NCBI RefSeq assembly: GCF_027947595.1
Contig: NZ_CP116257.1
Coordinates: forward strand, 5,084,001 to 5,148,000
Reading direction: 5' to 3'
From: Streptomyces lienomycini
GTDB taxonomy: Bacteria; Actinomycetota; Actinomycetes; Streptomycetales; Streptomycetaceae
Length of the DNA: 64,000 nucleotides
In this document: positions 17,695 through 26,815 of the stretch, in pieces
Numbering within the stretch: position 1 is the stretch's first letter
Layout: every line of letters begins with the position of its first letter
The notes under the pieces: generated by a model
Told to the model about the DNA's origin: nothing
The model's database searches: none
The model's input: the letters and a program-made list of their open reading frames with translations, nothing else
Position numbers and translations under genes: made by a program

Positions 17695-18973
17695 GCCCGC
17701 GCTGAACGTCGCCGAGCTGCTCGCGCTCGACCGGCGGCACGTCTGGCACCCGTACGGGCCCATGCCCGGACGGCAGGACCCGCTCGTCGTGGAGTCGGCG
17801 AGCGGGGTGCGGCTGCGGCCGGCGGACGGCTCCGGGGAGCTGGTCGACGGGATGTCGTCCTGGTGGTCGGCGATCCACGGCTACAACCACCCGGTGCTGA
17901 ACGAGGCCGCGCGCGAGCAGTTGGGGCGGATGAGCCACGTCATGTTCGGCGGGCTCACGCACGAGCCCGCCGTGCGGCTGGCGAAGCTCCTTGTCGACAT
18001 GTCACCCGAGGGCCTGGAGCACGTGTTCCTCGCCGACTCCGGGTCGGTGTCGGTCGAGGTCGCCGTCAAGATGTGCCTGCAGTACTGGCGTTCGCTCGGC
18101 CGCCCCGGCAAGCGCCGTCTGCTCACCTGGCGCGGCGGCTACCACGGGGACACCTGGCAGCCCATGTCGGTGTGCGACCCGGAGGGCGGGATGCACGAAC
18201 TGTGGTCCGGTGCCCTGCCGCGCCAGGTCTTCGCGGACGCGCCCCCGGCGGAGTACCAGGAGGCGTACGCCGAGCATCTGCGGTCGCTCATCGAGCGGCA
18301 CGCCGACGAGCTGGCCGCGGTGATCGTCGAGCCGGTGGTGCAGGGCGCGGGCGGGATGCGCTTCCACTCCCCCGCGTACCTGCGCGTGCTGCGCGAGGCG
18401 TGCGACGCGCACGGCGTGCTGCTGGTGTTCGACGAGATCGCGACCGGGTTCGGGCGCACGGGCGCGCTGTTCGCGGCGGAGCACGCGGCGGTGGCACCGG
18501 ACGTGATGTGCGTGGGCAAGGCGCTGACCGGCGGCTATCTGACGATGGCCGCCACCCTGTGCACGTCGCGGGTGGCCGAGGGCATCTCGCGGGGCGAGGT
18601 CCCGGTGCTGGCCCACGGGCCGACGTTCATGGGCAATCCGCTGGCGGCGGCCGTGGCGTGCGCGTCGATCGGCCTGCTGCTCGGCCAGGACTGGCGCGCG
18701 GAGGTCAAGCGGATCGAGGCGGGCCTGGGCGAGGGGCTCGCGCCCGCCGCCGGGCTGCCCGGGGTGCGTGACGTGCGGGTGCTCGGCGCGATCGGGGTGG
18801 TGCAGCTCGACCACGCCGTCGACATGCGGGCGGCGACTCAGGCGGCGGTGCGCGAGGGCGTGTGGTTGCGGCCGTTCCGCGACCTGGTCTACACCATGCC
18901 GCCGTATGTCACGGGCGACGCGGACGTGGCACGGATCGCCCGCGCGGTGTGCGCGGCGGCACGGGAGGGATGA
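17687..18973 (+). CDS. bioA: Adenosylmethionine-8-amino-7-oxononanoate aminotransferase
   Basis: 428 residues from ATG at 17687, which overlaps the natural bioB stop (17692-17694) by 8 bp. Landmarks: [11 protein letters not shown] near the start, [42 protein letters not shown], the aspartate in [13 protein letters not shown] and the PLP lysine in [17 protein letters not shown]. Function: transfer of the amino group from SAM to KAPA giving DAPA. In this assembly it is also in frame with bioB. Confidence 0.96.
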   Translation: MPEPALNVAELLALDRRHVWHPYGPMPGRQDPLVVESASGVRLRPADGSGELVDGMSSWWSAIHGYNHPVLNEAAREQLGRMSHVMFGGLTHEPAVRLAKLLVDMSPEGLEHVFLADSGSVSVEVAVKMCLQYWRSLGRPGKRRLLTWRGGYHGDTWQPMSVCDPEGGMHELWSGALPRQVFADAPPAEYQEAYAEHLRSLIERHADELAAVIVEPVVQGAGGMRFHSPAYLRVLREACDAHGVLLVFDEIATGFGRTGALFAAEHAAVAPDVMCVGKALTGGYLTMAATLCTSRVAEGISRGEVPVLAHGPTFMGNPLAAAVACASIGLLLGQDWRAEVKRIEAGLGEGLAPAAGLPGVRDVRVLGAIGVVQLDHAVDMRAATQAAVREGVWLRPFRDLVYTMPPYVTGDADVARIARAVCAAAREG

Positions 18974-18974
18974 C

Positions 18975-19691
18975 ATGCCGGTACTGGTGATCACGGGCAC
19001 GGGCACGGAGGTCGGCAAGACCGTGGTGACCGCCGCCGTCGCGGCGACGGCGGCGGCGGGCGGCCGGTCGGTGGCCGTGCTCAAGGCCGCGCAGACGGGT
19101 GTGGGGCCGCACGAGACCGGGGACGCCCAGGAGGTGGCGCGACTCGCGGGCGGGGTGACGGTGGCCGAAGTGGCCAGGTTCCCCGAACCGTTGGCGCCGG
19201 GCACGGCCGCTCGCCGGGCCGGCCTGGCTCCGGTCTGCCCGCGGGAGGTGGCTCAGGCCGCGGAGAAGCTCGCCGCCGAGCACGACCTGGTGCTGGTCGA
19301 GGGCGCGGGCGGACTGCTCGTACGCTTCGACGCGGCCGGCGGGACGCTCGCGGACGTCGCCGCCCTGCTGGACGCACCGGTGCTGCTGGTGGCGGCGGCG
19401 GGGCTGGGCACGCTGAACACCACGGAACTGACGGCGCGGGAACTGCGGCATCGGGCGCTGGAGCTGCCGGGGGTGGTGATCGGCAGCTGGCCCGGGTCCC
19501 CGGACCTCGCCTCGCGCTGCAATCTCGCGGACCTGCCGGACGTGGCCGGGGCCCCGCTGCTGGGCGCGGTGCCCGACGGTGCGGGCGCGCTCGCGCCGGC
19601 CGCGTTCCGTGCGGCGGCACCGCGCTGGCTCGCGCCGCACCTGGGCGGCGGATGGGACGCGGACGCGTTCACGGCCCGGGAGGCGCCCTGA
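18975..19691 (+). CDS. bioD: Dethiobiotin synthetase
   Basis: 238 residues, start 1 bp after the bioA stop with GGGAGG upstream. P-loop TGTGTEVGKT at residues 7-16, catalytic Lys in LKAAQTG, and the conserved EGAGGLLV. It closes the ureido ring of dethiobiotin using ATP and CO2. Last gene of bioB-A-D. The mid-region RRAGLAPVCPREVAQ is normal for actinobacterial BioD. Confidence 0.96.
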   Translation: MPVLVITGTGTEVGKTVVTAAVAATAAAGGRSVAVLKAAQTGVGPHETGDAQEVARLAGGVTVAEVARFPEPLAPGTAARRAGLAPVCPREVAQAAEKLAAEHDLVLVEGAGGLLVRFDAAGGTLADVAALLDAPVLLVAAAGLGTLNTTELTARELRHRALELPGVVIGSWPGSPDLASRCNLADLPDVAGAPLLGAVPDGAGALAPAAFRAAAPRWLAPHLGGGWDADAFTAREAP

Positions 19692-19807
19692 CGGACTGGG
19701 GCGCTCACGCGCGGGCCGGCGCAGCTCACACGCGGACCGGTGCGGTGGGTGCGCGGCGTGGAAACGGGGGACAATCGCGGTAGGCACCACCTCGCGAGGG
19801 AGGTCCC

Positions 19808-20455
19808 ATGCCGCTGCCGTCCACCCGTTCCCGCGCCGTGCCGCGGGACGCCGTGCACCATCCGCTGTTCGCCCGCTACTACGCCCGGATCAGTGTGGGC
19901 GCCGAGTCCCGGATGGGCATGGCGGGCGTGCGCGAGCGGCTGCTCGCCGGGCTGTCGGGGCGGGTGATCGAGGTCGGCGCGGGCAACGGGCTGAACTTCT
20001 CGCACTACCCGGACACCGTCGCCGAGGTCGTCGCCGTCGAACCGGAGCCGATGCTGCGCCGGTTGGCGGTGGAGGCGGCGCTGCGCTCCCGGGTGCCGGT
20101 GGACGTGGCGCCGGGCGCGGCGGAGGCCCTGCCGGTCAAGGCCGAGGCCTTCGACGCGGCCGTGCTCTCGCTGGTGCTGTGCAGCGTCCGCGACGTGCCG
20201 CGGGCGCTCGGTGAGCTGCGGCGGGTGCTGCGCCCCGGCGGTCAGGTGCGGTTCTTCGAGCACGGCCGCGGCGGCGGGCGGGTGATGACCTTCACCCAGC
20301 GCGCGCTGGACCGGACGCTGTGGCCTGCGCTGGCCGGTGGCTGCCACCTGTCCCGCGAACCGGTCGCCGCGCTGCGCGACGCGGGGTTCGCGCTCGGCCC
20401 CTACCGACGGGTGATGATGCCGGAGACCGGGCCGGCGCTGCCGAGTTCCTACTGA
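19808..20455 (+). CDS. Class I SAM-dependent methyltransferase (UbiE/Methyltransf_11 type)
   Basis: 215 residues with a clear AGGGAGG site. Motif I VIEVGAGNG (about 52-60), acidic residue in VVAVEPEPM, motif with LPVKAEAFDAAVLSLVLCSV, and LRRVLRPGGQVRFFEHGRG are typical of methyltransferase-like small proteins related to TMT/ METTL7. Substrate unknown; a lipid or thiol acceptor is usual for this subgroup. Not in an obvious operon. Confidence 0.82.
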   Translation: MPLPSTRSRAVPRDAVHHPLFARYYARISVGAESRMGMAGVRERLLAGLSGRVIEVGAGNGLNFSHYPDTVAEVVAVEPEPMLRRLAVEAALRSRVPVDVAPGAAEALPVKAEAFDAAVLSLVLCSVRDVPRALGELRRVLRPGGQVRFFEHGRGGGRVMTFTQRALDRTLWPALAGGCHLSREPVAALRDAGFALGPYRRVMMPETGPALPSSY

Positions 20456-20537
20456 GTGCTGGGCACGGCCTGGCGGCCGCCGCGGACGGATGATTGACTC
20501 CCTGTGGCCGGAAGTCCCCCGTGTGTCAGGAGAGTTC

Positions 20538-21422
20538 ATGTCCCGTCCGTTCCGTTTCGGCGTCAACCTGATGAGCGCCGCCCCGGCGGACGAGTGGGAC
20601 GCCAAGTGCCGGCGGGCCGAGGAACTCGGGTACGACGTGATCCTGGTGCCGGACCACCTCGGCATGCCGGCGCCGTTCCCTGCCCTGGTCGCCGCGGCCC
20701 GGGCCACCGAGCGGCCCCGGCTCGGCACGTTCGTGCTCAACGCGGGCTTCTGGAACCCGGCGCTGCTGGCGCGGGAGGTGGCGACCACCGACGCCCTGAC
20801 GGGCGGACGCCTGGAGCTGGGGCTCGGCACCGGCTACGTACGCGCGGAGCACGACACCGCCGGCCTGGCCTTCGGCTCGCCGGGTGAGCGGGTGGACCAT
20901 CTGCGGCGCACCGTCGAGGAACTGGAGCGGCTGCTGGGCGACGACGCGTACCTGCCCCGGCCCGTGCAGCGGTCCGGGGTGCCGTTGCTGATCGGCGCGA
21001 ACGGCGACCGGATGCTGGAGCTGACCGCCCGGCACGCCGCCGTCGCCGCGTTCACCGGCGGGCGCACCGCGCGGGGAACGGGCCGGCTGGCTCCCGTCAC
21101 CGCCGAGGAGCTCGACGAGCGCGTCGCCCGCTACCGGGAGCTGGCGGCCGGCCGCAAGGAACCTGCGGAGCTGAACCTGCTCATCCAGATGGTGGCCGTC
21201 ACCGAGGACCGTGCCGCCGCCGTCCGCCCCTACCTGGAGCACATGCCGCACCTCACCCCCGGTCAGGTGCTGGAGCTGCCGATCTTCCTCGCCGGGAGCC
21301 TGGAGCAGATCACCGCGCAGGTGCGGGCGCAGCGCGAGCGGTACGGGTTCACCTACCTGACCGTGCTGGAGCCCTCCATGGAGGCCTTCGCCCCGGTGCT
21401 GCGGGCCCTGCGCGAGGACTGA
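20538..21422 (+). CDS. LLM-class F420-dependent oxidoreductase (TIGR03621-like)
   Basis: 294 residues from ATG at 20538 with CAGGAGA upstream; a longer frame from 20490 lacks a site. Luciferase-like TIM barrel: FRFGVNLMSA, RAEELGYDVILVPDHLGMPAPF, LGTFVLNAGFWNPALLAREVATTD, GRLELGLGTGY and the C-terminal LTVLEPSMEAFAPVLRAL. F420 or FMN is the expected cofactor. Substrate unknown, and no F420 biosynthesis genes are nearby. Confidence 0.85.
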   Translation: MSRPFRFGVNLMSAAPADEWDAKCRRAEELGYDVILVPDHLGMPAPFPALVAAARATERPRLGTFVLNAGFWNPALLAREVATTDALTGGRLELGLGTGYVRAEHDTAGLAFGSPGERVDHLRRTVEELERLLGDDAYLPRPVQRSGVPLLIGANGDRMLELTARHAAVAAFTGGRTARGTGRLAPVTAEELDERVARYRELAAGRKEPAELNLLIQMVAVTEDRAAAVRPYLEHMPHLTPGQVLELPIFLAGSLEQITAQVRAQRERYGFTYLTVLEPSMEAFAPVLRALRED

Positions 21423-21494
21423 CCCCCGGCGCCGGGTCCGTCCGCATGCCGGAATCACCGCCTGGGTCTCCGCCACGCGTGGTGGGATCGCGGC

Positions 21495-21920
21495 ATGACG
21501 GATCTGCGCATACGGCCCGCCGGGCCCGAGGACCTGGACGCCGTGCTGGCCTTCTGGAAGACGGCCGCCGAGGGGACGAGCATCAGCGACGACCGGGCCG
21601 GGGTGGAGCGCCTGGTGGAGCGCGACCCCGAGGCGCTGGTCCTGGCCGAGCGCGGCGGCGAGCTGGTGGGCACGGTGATCGCGGGCTTCGACGGCTGGCG
21701 CTGTCATCTGTACCGGCTGGCGGTGCACCCGGACCACCGGCGCGGGGGCATCGGCTCCGCCCTGCTGGCCGCAGCGGAGGAGCGGTTCGTACGCCTCGGC
21801 GGGCGCCGCGGGGACGCGATGGTGCTGGGGCGCAACGAGCGGGCCCAGCATGCGTGGCGGGCGGCCGGGTACGCGCCCCAGGAGCAGTGGCGACGCTGGG
21901 TGAAGCCCTTCACCGGCTGA
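21495..21920 (+). CDS. GNAT-family N-acetyltransferase
   Basis: 141 residues. Acetyl-CoA pyrophosphate motif A is complete: LYRLAVHPDHRRGGIGSALL (about 73-92). Upstream strands (LRIRPAGPEDLDAVLAFW) and a final AWRAAGYAPQEQWRRWVK fit the RimI-like group. Substrate not deducible. Starts 72 bp after the LLM gene. Confidence 0.85.
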   Translation: MTDLRIRPAGPEDLDAVLAFWKTAAEGTSISDDRAGVERLVERDPEALVLAERGGELVGTVIAGFDGWRCHLYRLAVHPDHRRGGIGSALLAAAEERFVRLGGRRGDAMVLGRNERAQHAWRAAGYAPQEQWRRWVKPFTG

Positions 21921-22003
21921 GCGACCGGAGGACAGGAAGGTTGAACACTTGAACATCGGGCGAAGCTCCGGGTCCTGGCCGATCATGGATCCGAGGTGAC
22001 CCG

Positions 22004-23362
22004 ATGACCGAAGTGCTCCTGCTGCTGGTGGCGATCCTGCTCTCGCTCGCGTGCGGCGCCTTCGTCGCGGCCGAGTTCTCCCTGACCACCGTCGAGCGCG
22101 GTGAGCTGGAGCGCGCCGCCGAGCGGGGTGAGCGGGGTGCGGCGAGCGCCCTGAAGGGCGTACGGAACCTGACCTTCCAGCTCTCCGGCGCGCAGCTCGG
22201 CATCACGGTCACCAACCTGGTGGTCGGCATGCTCGCCGAGCCGTCGGTCGCGGCGCTGATCGCGGGCCCGCTGGAGGACCTGGGGGTGTCGCGTTCGGCG
22301 GCGTCCTCGCTGGCGCTGGTGCTGGGCACGGCCCTGTCGACGGTGTTCCTGATGATCGTCGGCGAGCTGGTGCCGAAGAACTGGGCGATCTCCTCGCCGC
22401 TGGCCGTGGCCAAGCGGGTGGGCGGTCCGCAGCGCTGGTTCAGCGCGGCCTTCCGGCCCTTCATCGGCCACCTGAACAACACCGCCAACCGGGTCGTGCG
22501 CCTCTTCGGCGTGGAGCCCGCCGAGGAGCTGGCGTCCGCGCGCGGGCCGCAGGAGCTGGCGGCGCTGGCCCGGCACTCGGCCAAGGAGGGCGCGCTGGAG
22601 CCCGACACCGCGGAGCTGTTCGTGCGCACCCTGAACCTGGCCGACCTGACGGCCCAGCAGGTGATGACCCCGCGCGTCCAGGTGGTGGCCCTCGACGCGG
22701 ACGCGACGTGCGAGGACGTGGCGAACGCGACGCGGGCGACGGGGCTGTCCCGGTTCCCCGTCTACCGGGACACCCTCGACGCCGTGGTCGGCACCGCGCA
22801 CGTCAAGGACGTCCTGGCGGTGCCCGCCGACCGGCGGCCGGGGATGCCGGTCGCCGAGCTGATGCGCGAGCCGCTGCTGGTCCCCGAGTCGCTGACCGTG
22901 GACCGGCTCCTGGACCGGCTGTCCGGGCGGCGCACGATGGCCGTGGTGATCGACGAGTACGGCGGGACGGCGGGTGTGGCCACACTGGAGGACATCGTCG
23001 AGGAGGTCGTCGGCCAGGTGCGGGACGAGCACGATCCGCACGAGACACCCGACCTGGACCCGGCCGGCACCGACGAGGAGGGGCACGCGCTGTACTGGGC
23101 CGACGGCTCGGCGCGCGTGGACCGCCTCGAACGCCTGGGGCTGCGGGTGCCCGAGGGGCCGTACGAGACGGTCGCGGGGCTGGTCGCGTCCGGTCTCGGC
23201 CGCATCCCCGATGTCGGCGACCGTCTCGAGGTCTCCGGCTGGCGGCTGGACGTCGTGGACGCCACGGGGCACAGGGCCGCCCGGGTGCTGATGCACGCGC
23301 CCCTGAACGACGCGGGTGACCGGGGCAGCGGCGGGGCGAGCGAAGGGGAGGCGGACCGGTGA
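22004..23362 (+). CDS. CNNM/CBS/CorC-domain membrane protein (hemolysin-like)
   Basis: 452 residues. N-terminal CNNM (DUF21) domain with three to four membrane segments from residue 3 to about 145 (LLLLVAILLSLACGAFVAAEF, LALVLGTALSTVFLMIVGELVPKNWA). Two CBS motifs follow (VMTPRVQVVALD, FPVYRD, and TMAVVIDEYGGTAGVATLEDIVEEVVG), then a CorC/HlyC-like transporter-associated domain (about 355-430). Members are proposed magnesium or cobalt efflux or sensing proteins; the old name hemolysin is misleading. Translationally coupled (GTGA) to the next gene, a shorter relative. Confidence 0.9.
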   Translation: MTEVLLLLVAILLSLACGAFVAAEFSLTTVERGELERAAERGERGAASALKGVRNLTFQLSGAQLGITVTNLVVGMLAEPSVAALIAGPLEDLGVSRSAASSLALVLGTALSTVFLMIVGELVPKNWAISSPLAVAKRVGGPQRWFSAAFRPFIGHLNNTANRVVRLFGVEPAEELASARGPQELAALARHSAKEGALEPDTAELFVRTLNLADLTAQQVMTPRVQVVALDADATCEDVANATRATGLSRFPVYRDTLDAVVGTAHVKDVLAVPADRRPGMPVAELMREPLLVPESLTVDRLLDRLSGRRTMAVVIDEYGGTAGVATLEDIVEEVVGQVRDEHDPHETPDLDPAGTDEEGHALYWADGSARVDRLERLGLRVPEGPYETVAGLVASGLGRIPDVGDRLEVSGWRLDVVDATGHRAARVLMHAPLNDAGDRGSGGASEGEADR

Positions 23363-24372
23363 CCGCCGTACAGCTGCTGATCGGTCTGGCGACGCTCGTC
23401 GTCAACGCGTTCTTCGTCGCGGCCGAGTTCGCCCTGATCTCCGTGCGCCGCAGCCAGGTCGAGCCCTACGCCGAGGAGGGCGACGCCCGTGCGAAGCGCG
23501 TGCTGTGGGGGCTCGAGCACGTCTCCGCGCTGCTGGCGGCGGCACAGCTGGGCATCACACTGTGCACGCTGGTCCTGGGCGTGGTGGCGGAACCGGCGAT
23601 CGCGCACCTGCTGGAGCCGGTGTTCCACGCGGTGGGCGTGCCGTCCGGCGCGGGGCACGCGGTGTCCTTCGTGATCGCCCTGGCCCTGGCGACGTATCTG
23701 CACATGCTGCTGGGCGAGATGGTGCCGAAGAACATCTCGCTGGCCGAGCCGGTGCGCAGTGCGCTGATCCTGGGACCGCCGCTGGTGGCGCTGTCCCGCG
23801 CACTGCGGCCGGTGATCTTCACGGTCAACACGTTCGCCAACGCGCTGCTCAAGCTGCTCAGGGTCGAGGCCAAGAACGAGGTGGCGGCGACCTTCACGGA
23901 CGCCGAGCTGGCGGAGATCGTCAAGGACGCCGGGGAGGCCGGGCTGATCGACGACCGGGCCCGGGAGCGGCTGCACGACGCCCTGGAGCTGGGCCGCCGG
24001 CCAGTGCGGGACGTGGTGCTGCCGCTGGAGCGCGTCGTCCACGCGCGCGTGGGCATCACTCCGGAGCAGTTGGAGCGGCTGTCGGCGCGGTCCGGGTTCT
24101 CCCGCTTCCCGGTGGTGGACGACGGACGGCGGATCGTCGGGTACCTGCACGTGAAGGACGCCCTGGACGCCTCGCCGCGGGAACTGCCGTTCCGGCTGCG
24201 GGACATGCGGCCCATCGCCCGCGTCCGGGAGCGGACCCCGTTGGACGACGTGCTCACCGCGATGCGGCGCAGCCGTACCCACCTGGCGGCCGTGCTCGGT
24301 TCGGACGGGCGGCTGGCGGGCCTGGTGACCATGGAGGACGTGCTGCGGGAGCTGTTCGGGCAGCACACGTGA
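23359..24372 (+). CDS. CNNM/CBS-domain membrane protein, short form
   Basis: 337 residues from GTG at 23359, overlapping the previous stop by 4 bp. CNNM membrane domain (LLIGLATLVVNAFFVAAEFALISVRRSQVE, TYLHMLLGEMVPKNISLAEP) and a CBS pair (VRDVVLPLERVVHARVG, FSRFPVVDDGRRIVGYLHVKDAL, HLAAVLGSDGRLAGLVTMEDVLRELFG). It ends right after the second CBS, lacking the CorC domain of its upstream partner. The two probably form a heteromeric complex. Confidence 0.9.
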   Translation: MTAVQLLIGLATLVVNAFFVAAEFALISVRRSQVEPYAEEGDARAKRVLWGLEHVSALLAAAQLGITLCTLVLGVVAEPAIAHLLEPVFHAVGVPSGAGHAVSFVIALALATYLHMLLGEMVPKNISLAEPVRSALILGPPLVALSRALRPVIFTVNTFANALLKLLRVEAKNEVAATFTDAELAEIVKDAGEAGLIDDRARERLHDALELGRRPVRDVVLPLERVVHARVGITPEQLERLSARSGFSRFPVVDDGRRIVGYLHVKDALDASPRELPFRLRDMRPIARVRERTPLDDVLTAMRRSRTHLAAVLGSDGRLAGLVTMEDVLRELFGQHT

Positions 24373-24488
24373 GCCCCACGGCCGCGTGTGCCGCTCCGCG
24401 CGGGTCCCCAGAGCCGGTGGACGGCCCGTGGGGGCCGGCGCGGAGGGCCGGTCCGGAGGGTGACCGACCGGCGGGTATGTGTAGGGGC

Positions 24489-24494
24489 TACCAT
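24489..24494 (+). promoter_or_regulatory. Candidate -10 element upstream of the SGNH hydrolase gene
   Basis: TACCAT (TAnnnT) ends 10 nt before the ATG at 24505, and no Shine-Dalgarno lies between, so a leaderless or nearly leaderless mRNA is likely. Confidence 0.3.
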
Positions 24495-24504
24495 TTCTGT
24501 CGCC

Positions 24505-25287
24505 ATGCAGACGAACCCCACCCACACCAGTCTCGTCGCCGTCGGCGACTCCTTCACCGAGGGCATGTCGGACCTGCTGCCCGACGGCTCCTACCGGGGC
24601 TGGGCCGACCTCCTCGCCGCACGGATGGCGGCCCGCTCCCCCGGCTTCCGGTACGCCAACCTCGCGGTGCGCGGGAAGCTGATCGGACAGATCGTCGACG
24701 AGCAGGTGGACGTGGCCGCGGCCATGGGAGCCGACGTGATCACGCTGGTCGGCGGGCTCAACGACACGCTGCGGCCCAAGTGCGACATGGCCCGGGTGCG
24801 GGACCTGCTGACCCAGGCCGTGGAGCGGCTCGCCCCCAGCTGCGAGCAACTGGTGCTGATGCGCAGCCCGGGCCGTCAGGGTCCCGTACTGGAACGGTTC
24901 CGGCCGCGCATGGAGGCCCTGTTCGCCGTCATCGACGACCTCGCCGAGCGGCACGGCGCCGTGGTCGTCGACCTGTACTCGGCCCAGTCGCTGGCCGACC
25001 CGCGGATGTGGGACGTGGACCGGCTGCACCTGACCGCCGACGGCCACCGCCGGGTCGCGGAGGCCGTGTGGCAGGCGCTCGGTCACGCACCCGAGGACCC
25101 CGAGTGGCACGCGCCGATCCCGACGACGCCGCCGCCGGGCTGGGTGACGCGCAGGACCGCGGACGTCCGGTTCGCCCGGCGGCACCTGCTGCCGTGGATA
25201 GGCCGCAGGCTGACGGGCCGCTCGTCCGGGGACGGGCTGCCGGCCAAGCGCCCGGAGCTGCTGCCCTACGAGGACCTGGCGCGGTGA
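24505..25287 (+). CDS. SGNH/GDSL-family hydrolase
   Basis: 260 residues from ATG at 24505. Block I AVGDSFTEGMSD (catalytic Ser), block II NLAVRGKLIGQ, block III GGLND, and block V DRLHLTADGHR with the catalytic Asp and His: all four SGNH residues are present. No signal peptide, so cytoplasmic, unlike many GDSL lipases. The C-terminal 60 residues are basic and Pro-rich (RRHLLPWIGRRLTG). Likely an esterase of unknown substrate. Confidence 0.88.
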   Translation: MQTNPTHTSLVAVGDSFTEGMSDLLPDGSYRGWADLLAARMAARSPGFRYANLAVRGKLIGQIVDEQVDVAAAMGADVITLVGGLNDTLRPKCDMARVRDLLTQAVERLAPSCEQLVLMRSPGRQGPVLERFRPRMEALFAVIDDLAERHGAVVVDLYSAQSLADPRMWDVDRLHLTADGHRRVAEAVWQALGHAPEDPEWHAPIPTTPPPGWVTRRTADVRFARRHLLPWIGRRLTGRSSGDGLPAKRPELLPYEDLAR

Positions 25288-25358
25288 TCGCCGCCGCCGC
25301 GGGCCCTTCGTAGCTTCCGACGAACAACCCCGCGGCGTCGACCTGCACGAATCGCCAG

Positions 25359-25364
25359 TAGAAT
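25359..25364 (+). promoter_or_regulatory. Candidate -10 element of purB
   Basis: TAGAAT ends 8 nt before the GTG start of purB and there is no purine-rich site in between. This is the usual spacing for a leaderless transcript. A convincing -35 is not seen. Confidence 0.4.
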
Positions 25365-25372
25365 CCGTCCAC

Positions 25373-26815
25373 GTGACTTCCGCTCCCGCCAAGCCCCGCA
25401 TCCCGAACGTCCTCGCCGGACGCTACGCCTCCGCCGAGCTCGCCACGCTCTGGTCGCCCGAGCAGAAGGTGAAGCTGGAGCGGCAGCTCTGGCTCGCCGT
25501 GCTGCGGGCCCAGAAGGATCTGGGCATCGAGGTGCCCGACGCCGCGATCGCCGACTACGAGCGCGTCCTCGACCAGGTCGACCTGGCCTCGATCGCCGAG
25601 CGCGAGAAGGTCACGCGGCACGACGTGAAGGCGCGGATCGAGGAGTTCAACGACCTCGCCGGGCACGAGCACGTGCACAAGGGCATGACCTCCCGCGACC
25701 TGACGGAGAACGTCGAGCAGTTGCAGATCCGGCTCTCGCTGGAGCTGGTCCGGGACCGTTCGGTGGCCGTCCTGGCCCGCCTGGGCAAGCTGGCAGGCGA
25801 GTACGCCGAGCTGGTCATGGCCGGCCGCTCCCACAACGTCGCGGCGCAGGCCACGACGCTGGGCAAGCGGTTCGCCACCACCGCCGACGAGCTGCTCGTG
25901 GCGTACGGCCGGGTGGAGGAGCTGCTCGGCCGCTACCCGCTGCGCGGCATCAAGGGCCCGGTCGGCACCGCCCAGGACATGCTGGACCTGCTCGGCGGCG
26001 ACGCGGGCAAGCTCGCCGAGCTGGAGCAGCGGATCGCCGTGCACCTGGGCTTCTCGGAGGCCTTCACCTCGGTCGGCCAGGTCTACCCGCGCTCCCTGGA
26101 CTACGAGGTCGTCACCGCGCTGGTGCAGCTCGCCGCCGCGCCGTCCTCGCTGGCGAAGACGGTCCGGCTGATGGCCGGGCACGAGCTGGTGACCGAGGGC
26201 TTCAAGCCCGGTCAGGTCGGCTCGTCCGCGATGCCGCACAAGATGAACACCCGCTCCTGCGAGCGTGTCAACGGCCTCATGGTGATCCTGCGCGGCTACG
26301 CCTCGATGACCGGCGAGCTGGCGGGCGACCAGTGGAACGAGGGCGACGTGTCCTGCTCGGTGGTGCGCCGGGTGGCGCTCCCCGACGCGTTCTTCGCGCT
26401 CGACGGGCTGCTGGAGACGTTCCTGACCGTCCTCGACGAGTTCGGCGCCTTCCCGGCCGTCGTGGCCCGGGAGCTGGACCGCTACCTGCCGTTCCTGGCC
26501 ACCACCAAGGTGCTGATGGGTGCGGTGCGGGCCGGTGTGGGCCGCGAGGTCGCGCACGAGGCGATCAAGGAGAACGCGGTCGCCTCCGCGCTGGCCATGC
26601 GCGAGCAGGGCGCCGAGCGCAACGAGCTGCTGGACAAGCTGGCCGCCGACGACCGCATTCCGCTGGACCGGGCCGGCCTGGACGCCCTGATGGCCGACAA
26701 GCTCTCCTTCACCGGCGCCGCGGCCGACCAGGTCGGTGTCGTCGTCGGCCGGATCGAGGAGATCGTCAAGCGGCACCCGGAGGCCGCGGGCTACACGCCC
26801 GGAGCGATCCTCTGA
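25373..26815 (+). CDS. purB: Adenylosuccinate lyase
   Basis: 480 residues from GTG. The superfamily signature SSAMPHKMN is present (about 282-290), with MTSRDLTENVEQLQIRLSLEL and MAGRSHNVAAQATTLGKRFA carrying the catalytic His region. It cleaves SAICAR and adenylosuccinate in purine synthesis. This is the larger, actinobacterial type. Its stop overlaps the start of mug (CTGA). Leaderless transcription is suspected. Confidence 0.96.
   Translation: MTSAPAKPRIPNVLAGRYASAELATLWSPEQKVKLERQLWLAVLRAQKDLGIEVPDAAIADYERVLDQVDLASIAEREKVTRHDVKARIEEFNDLAGHEHVHKGMTSRDLTENVEQLQIRLSLELVRDRSVAVLARLGKLAGEYAELVMAGRSHNVAAQATTLGKRFATTADELLVAYGRVEELLGRYPLRGIKGPVGTAQDMLDLLGGDAGKLAELEQRIAVHLGFSEAFTSVGQVYPRSLDYEVVTALVQLAAAPSSLAKTVRLMAGHELVTEGFKPGQVGSSAMPHKMNTRSCERVNGLMVILRGYASMTGELAGDQWNEGDVSCSVVRRVALPDAFFALDGLLETFLTVLDEFGAFPAVVARELDRYLPFLATTKVLMGAVRAGVGREVAHEAIKENAVASALAMREQGAERNELLDKLAADDRIPLDRAGLDALMADKLSFTGAAADQVGVVVGRIEEIVKRHPEAAGYTPGAIL

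Noticed and set aside
14834..18973. 1379-residue frame joining the end of the XRE gene, bioB and bioA
   Set aside because: The first 540 codons cover bioF antisense and have no family; only the bioB-bioA join is of interest and is reported separately.
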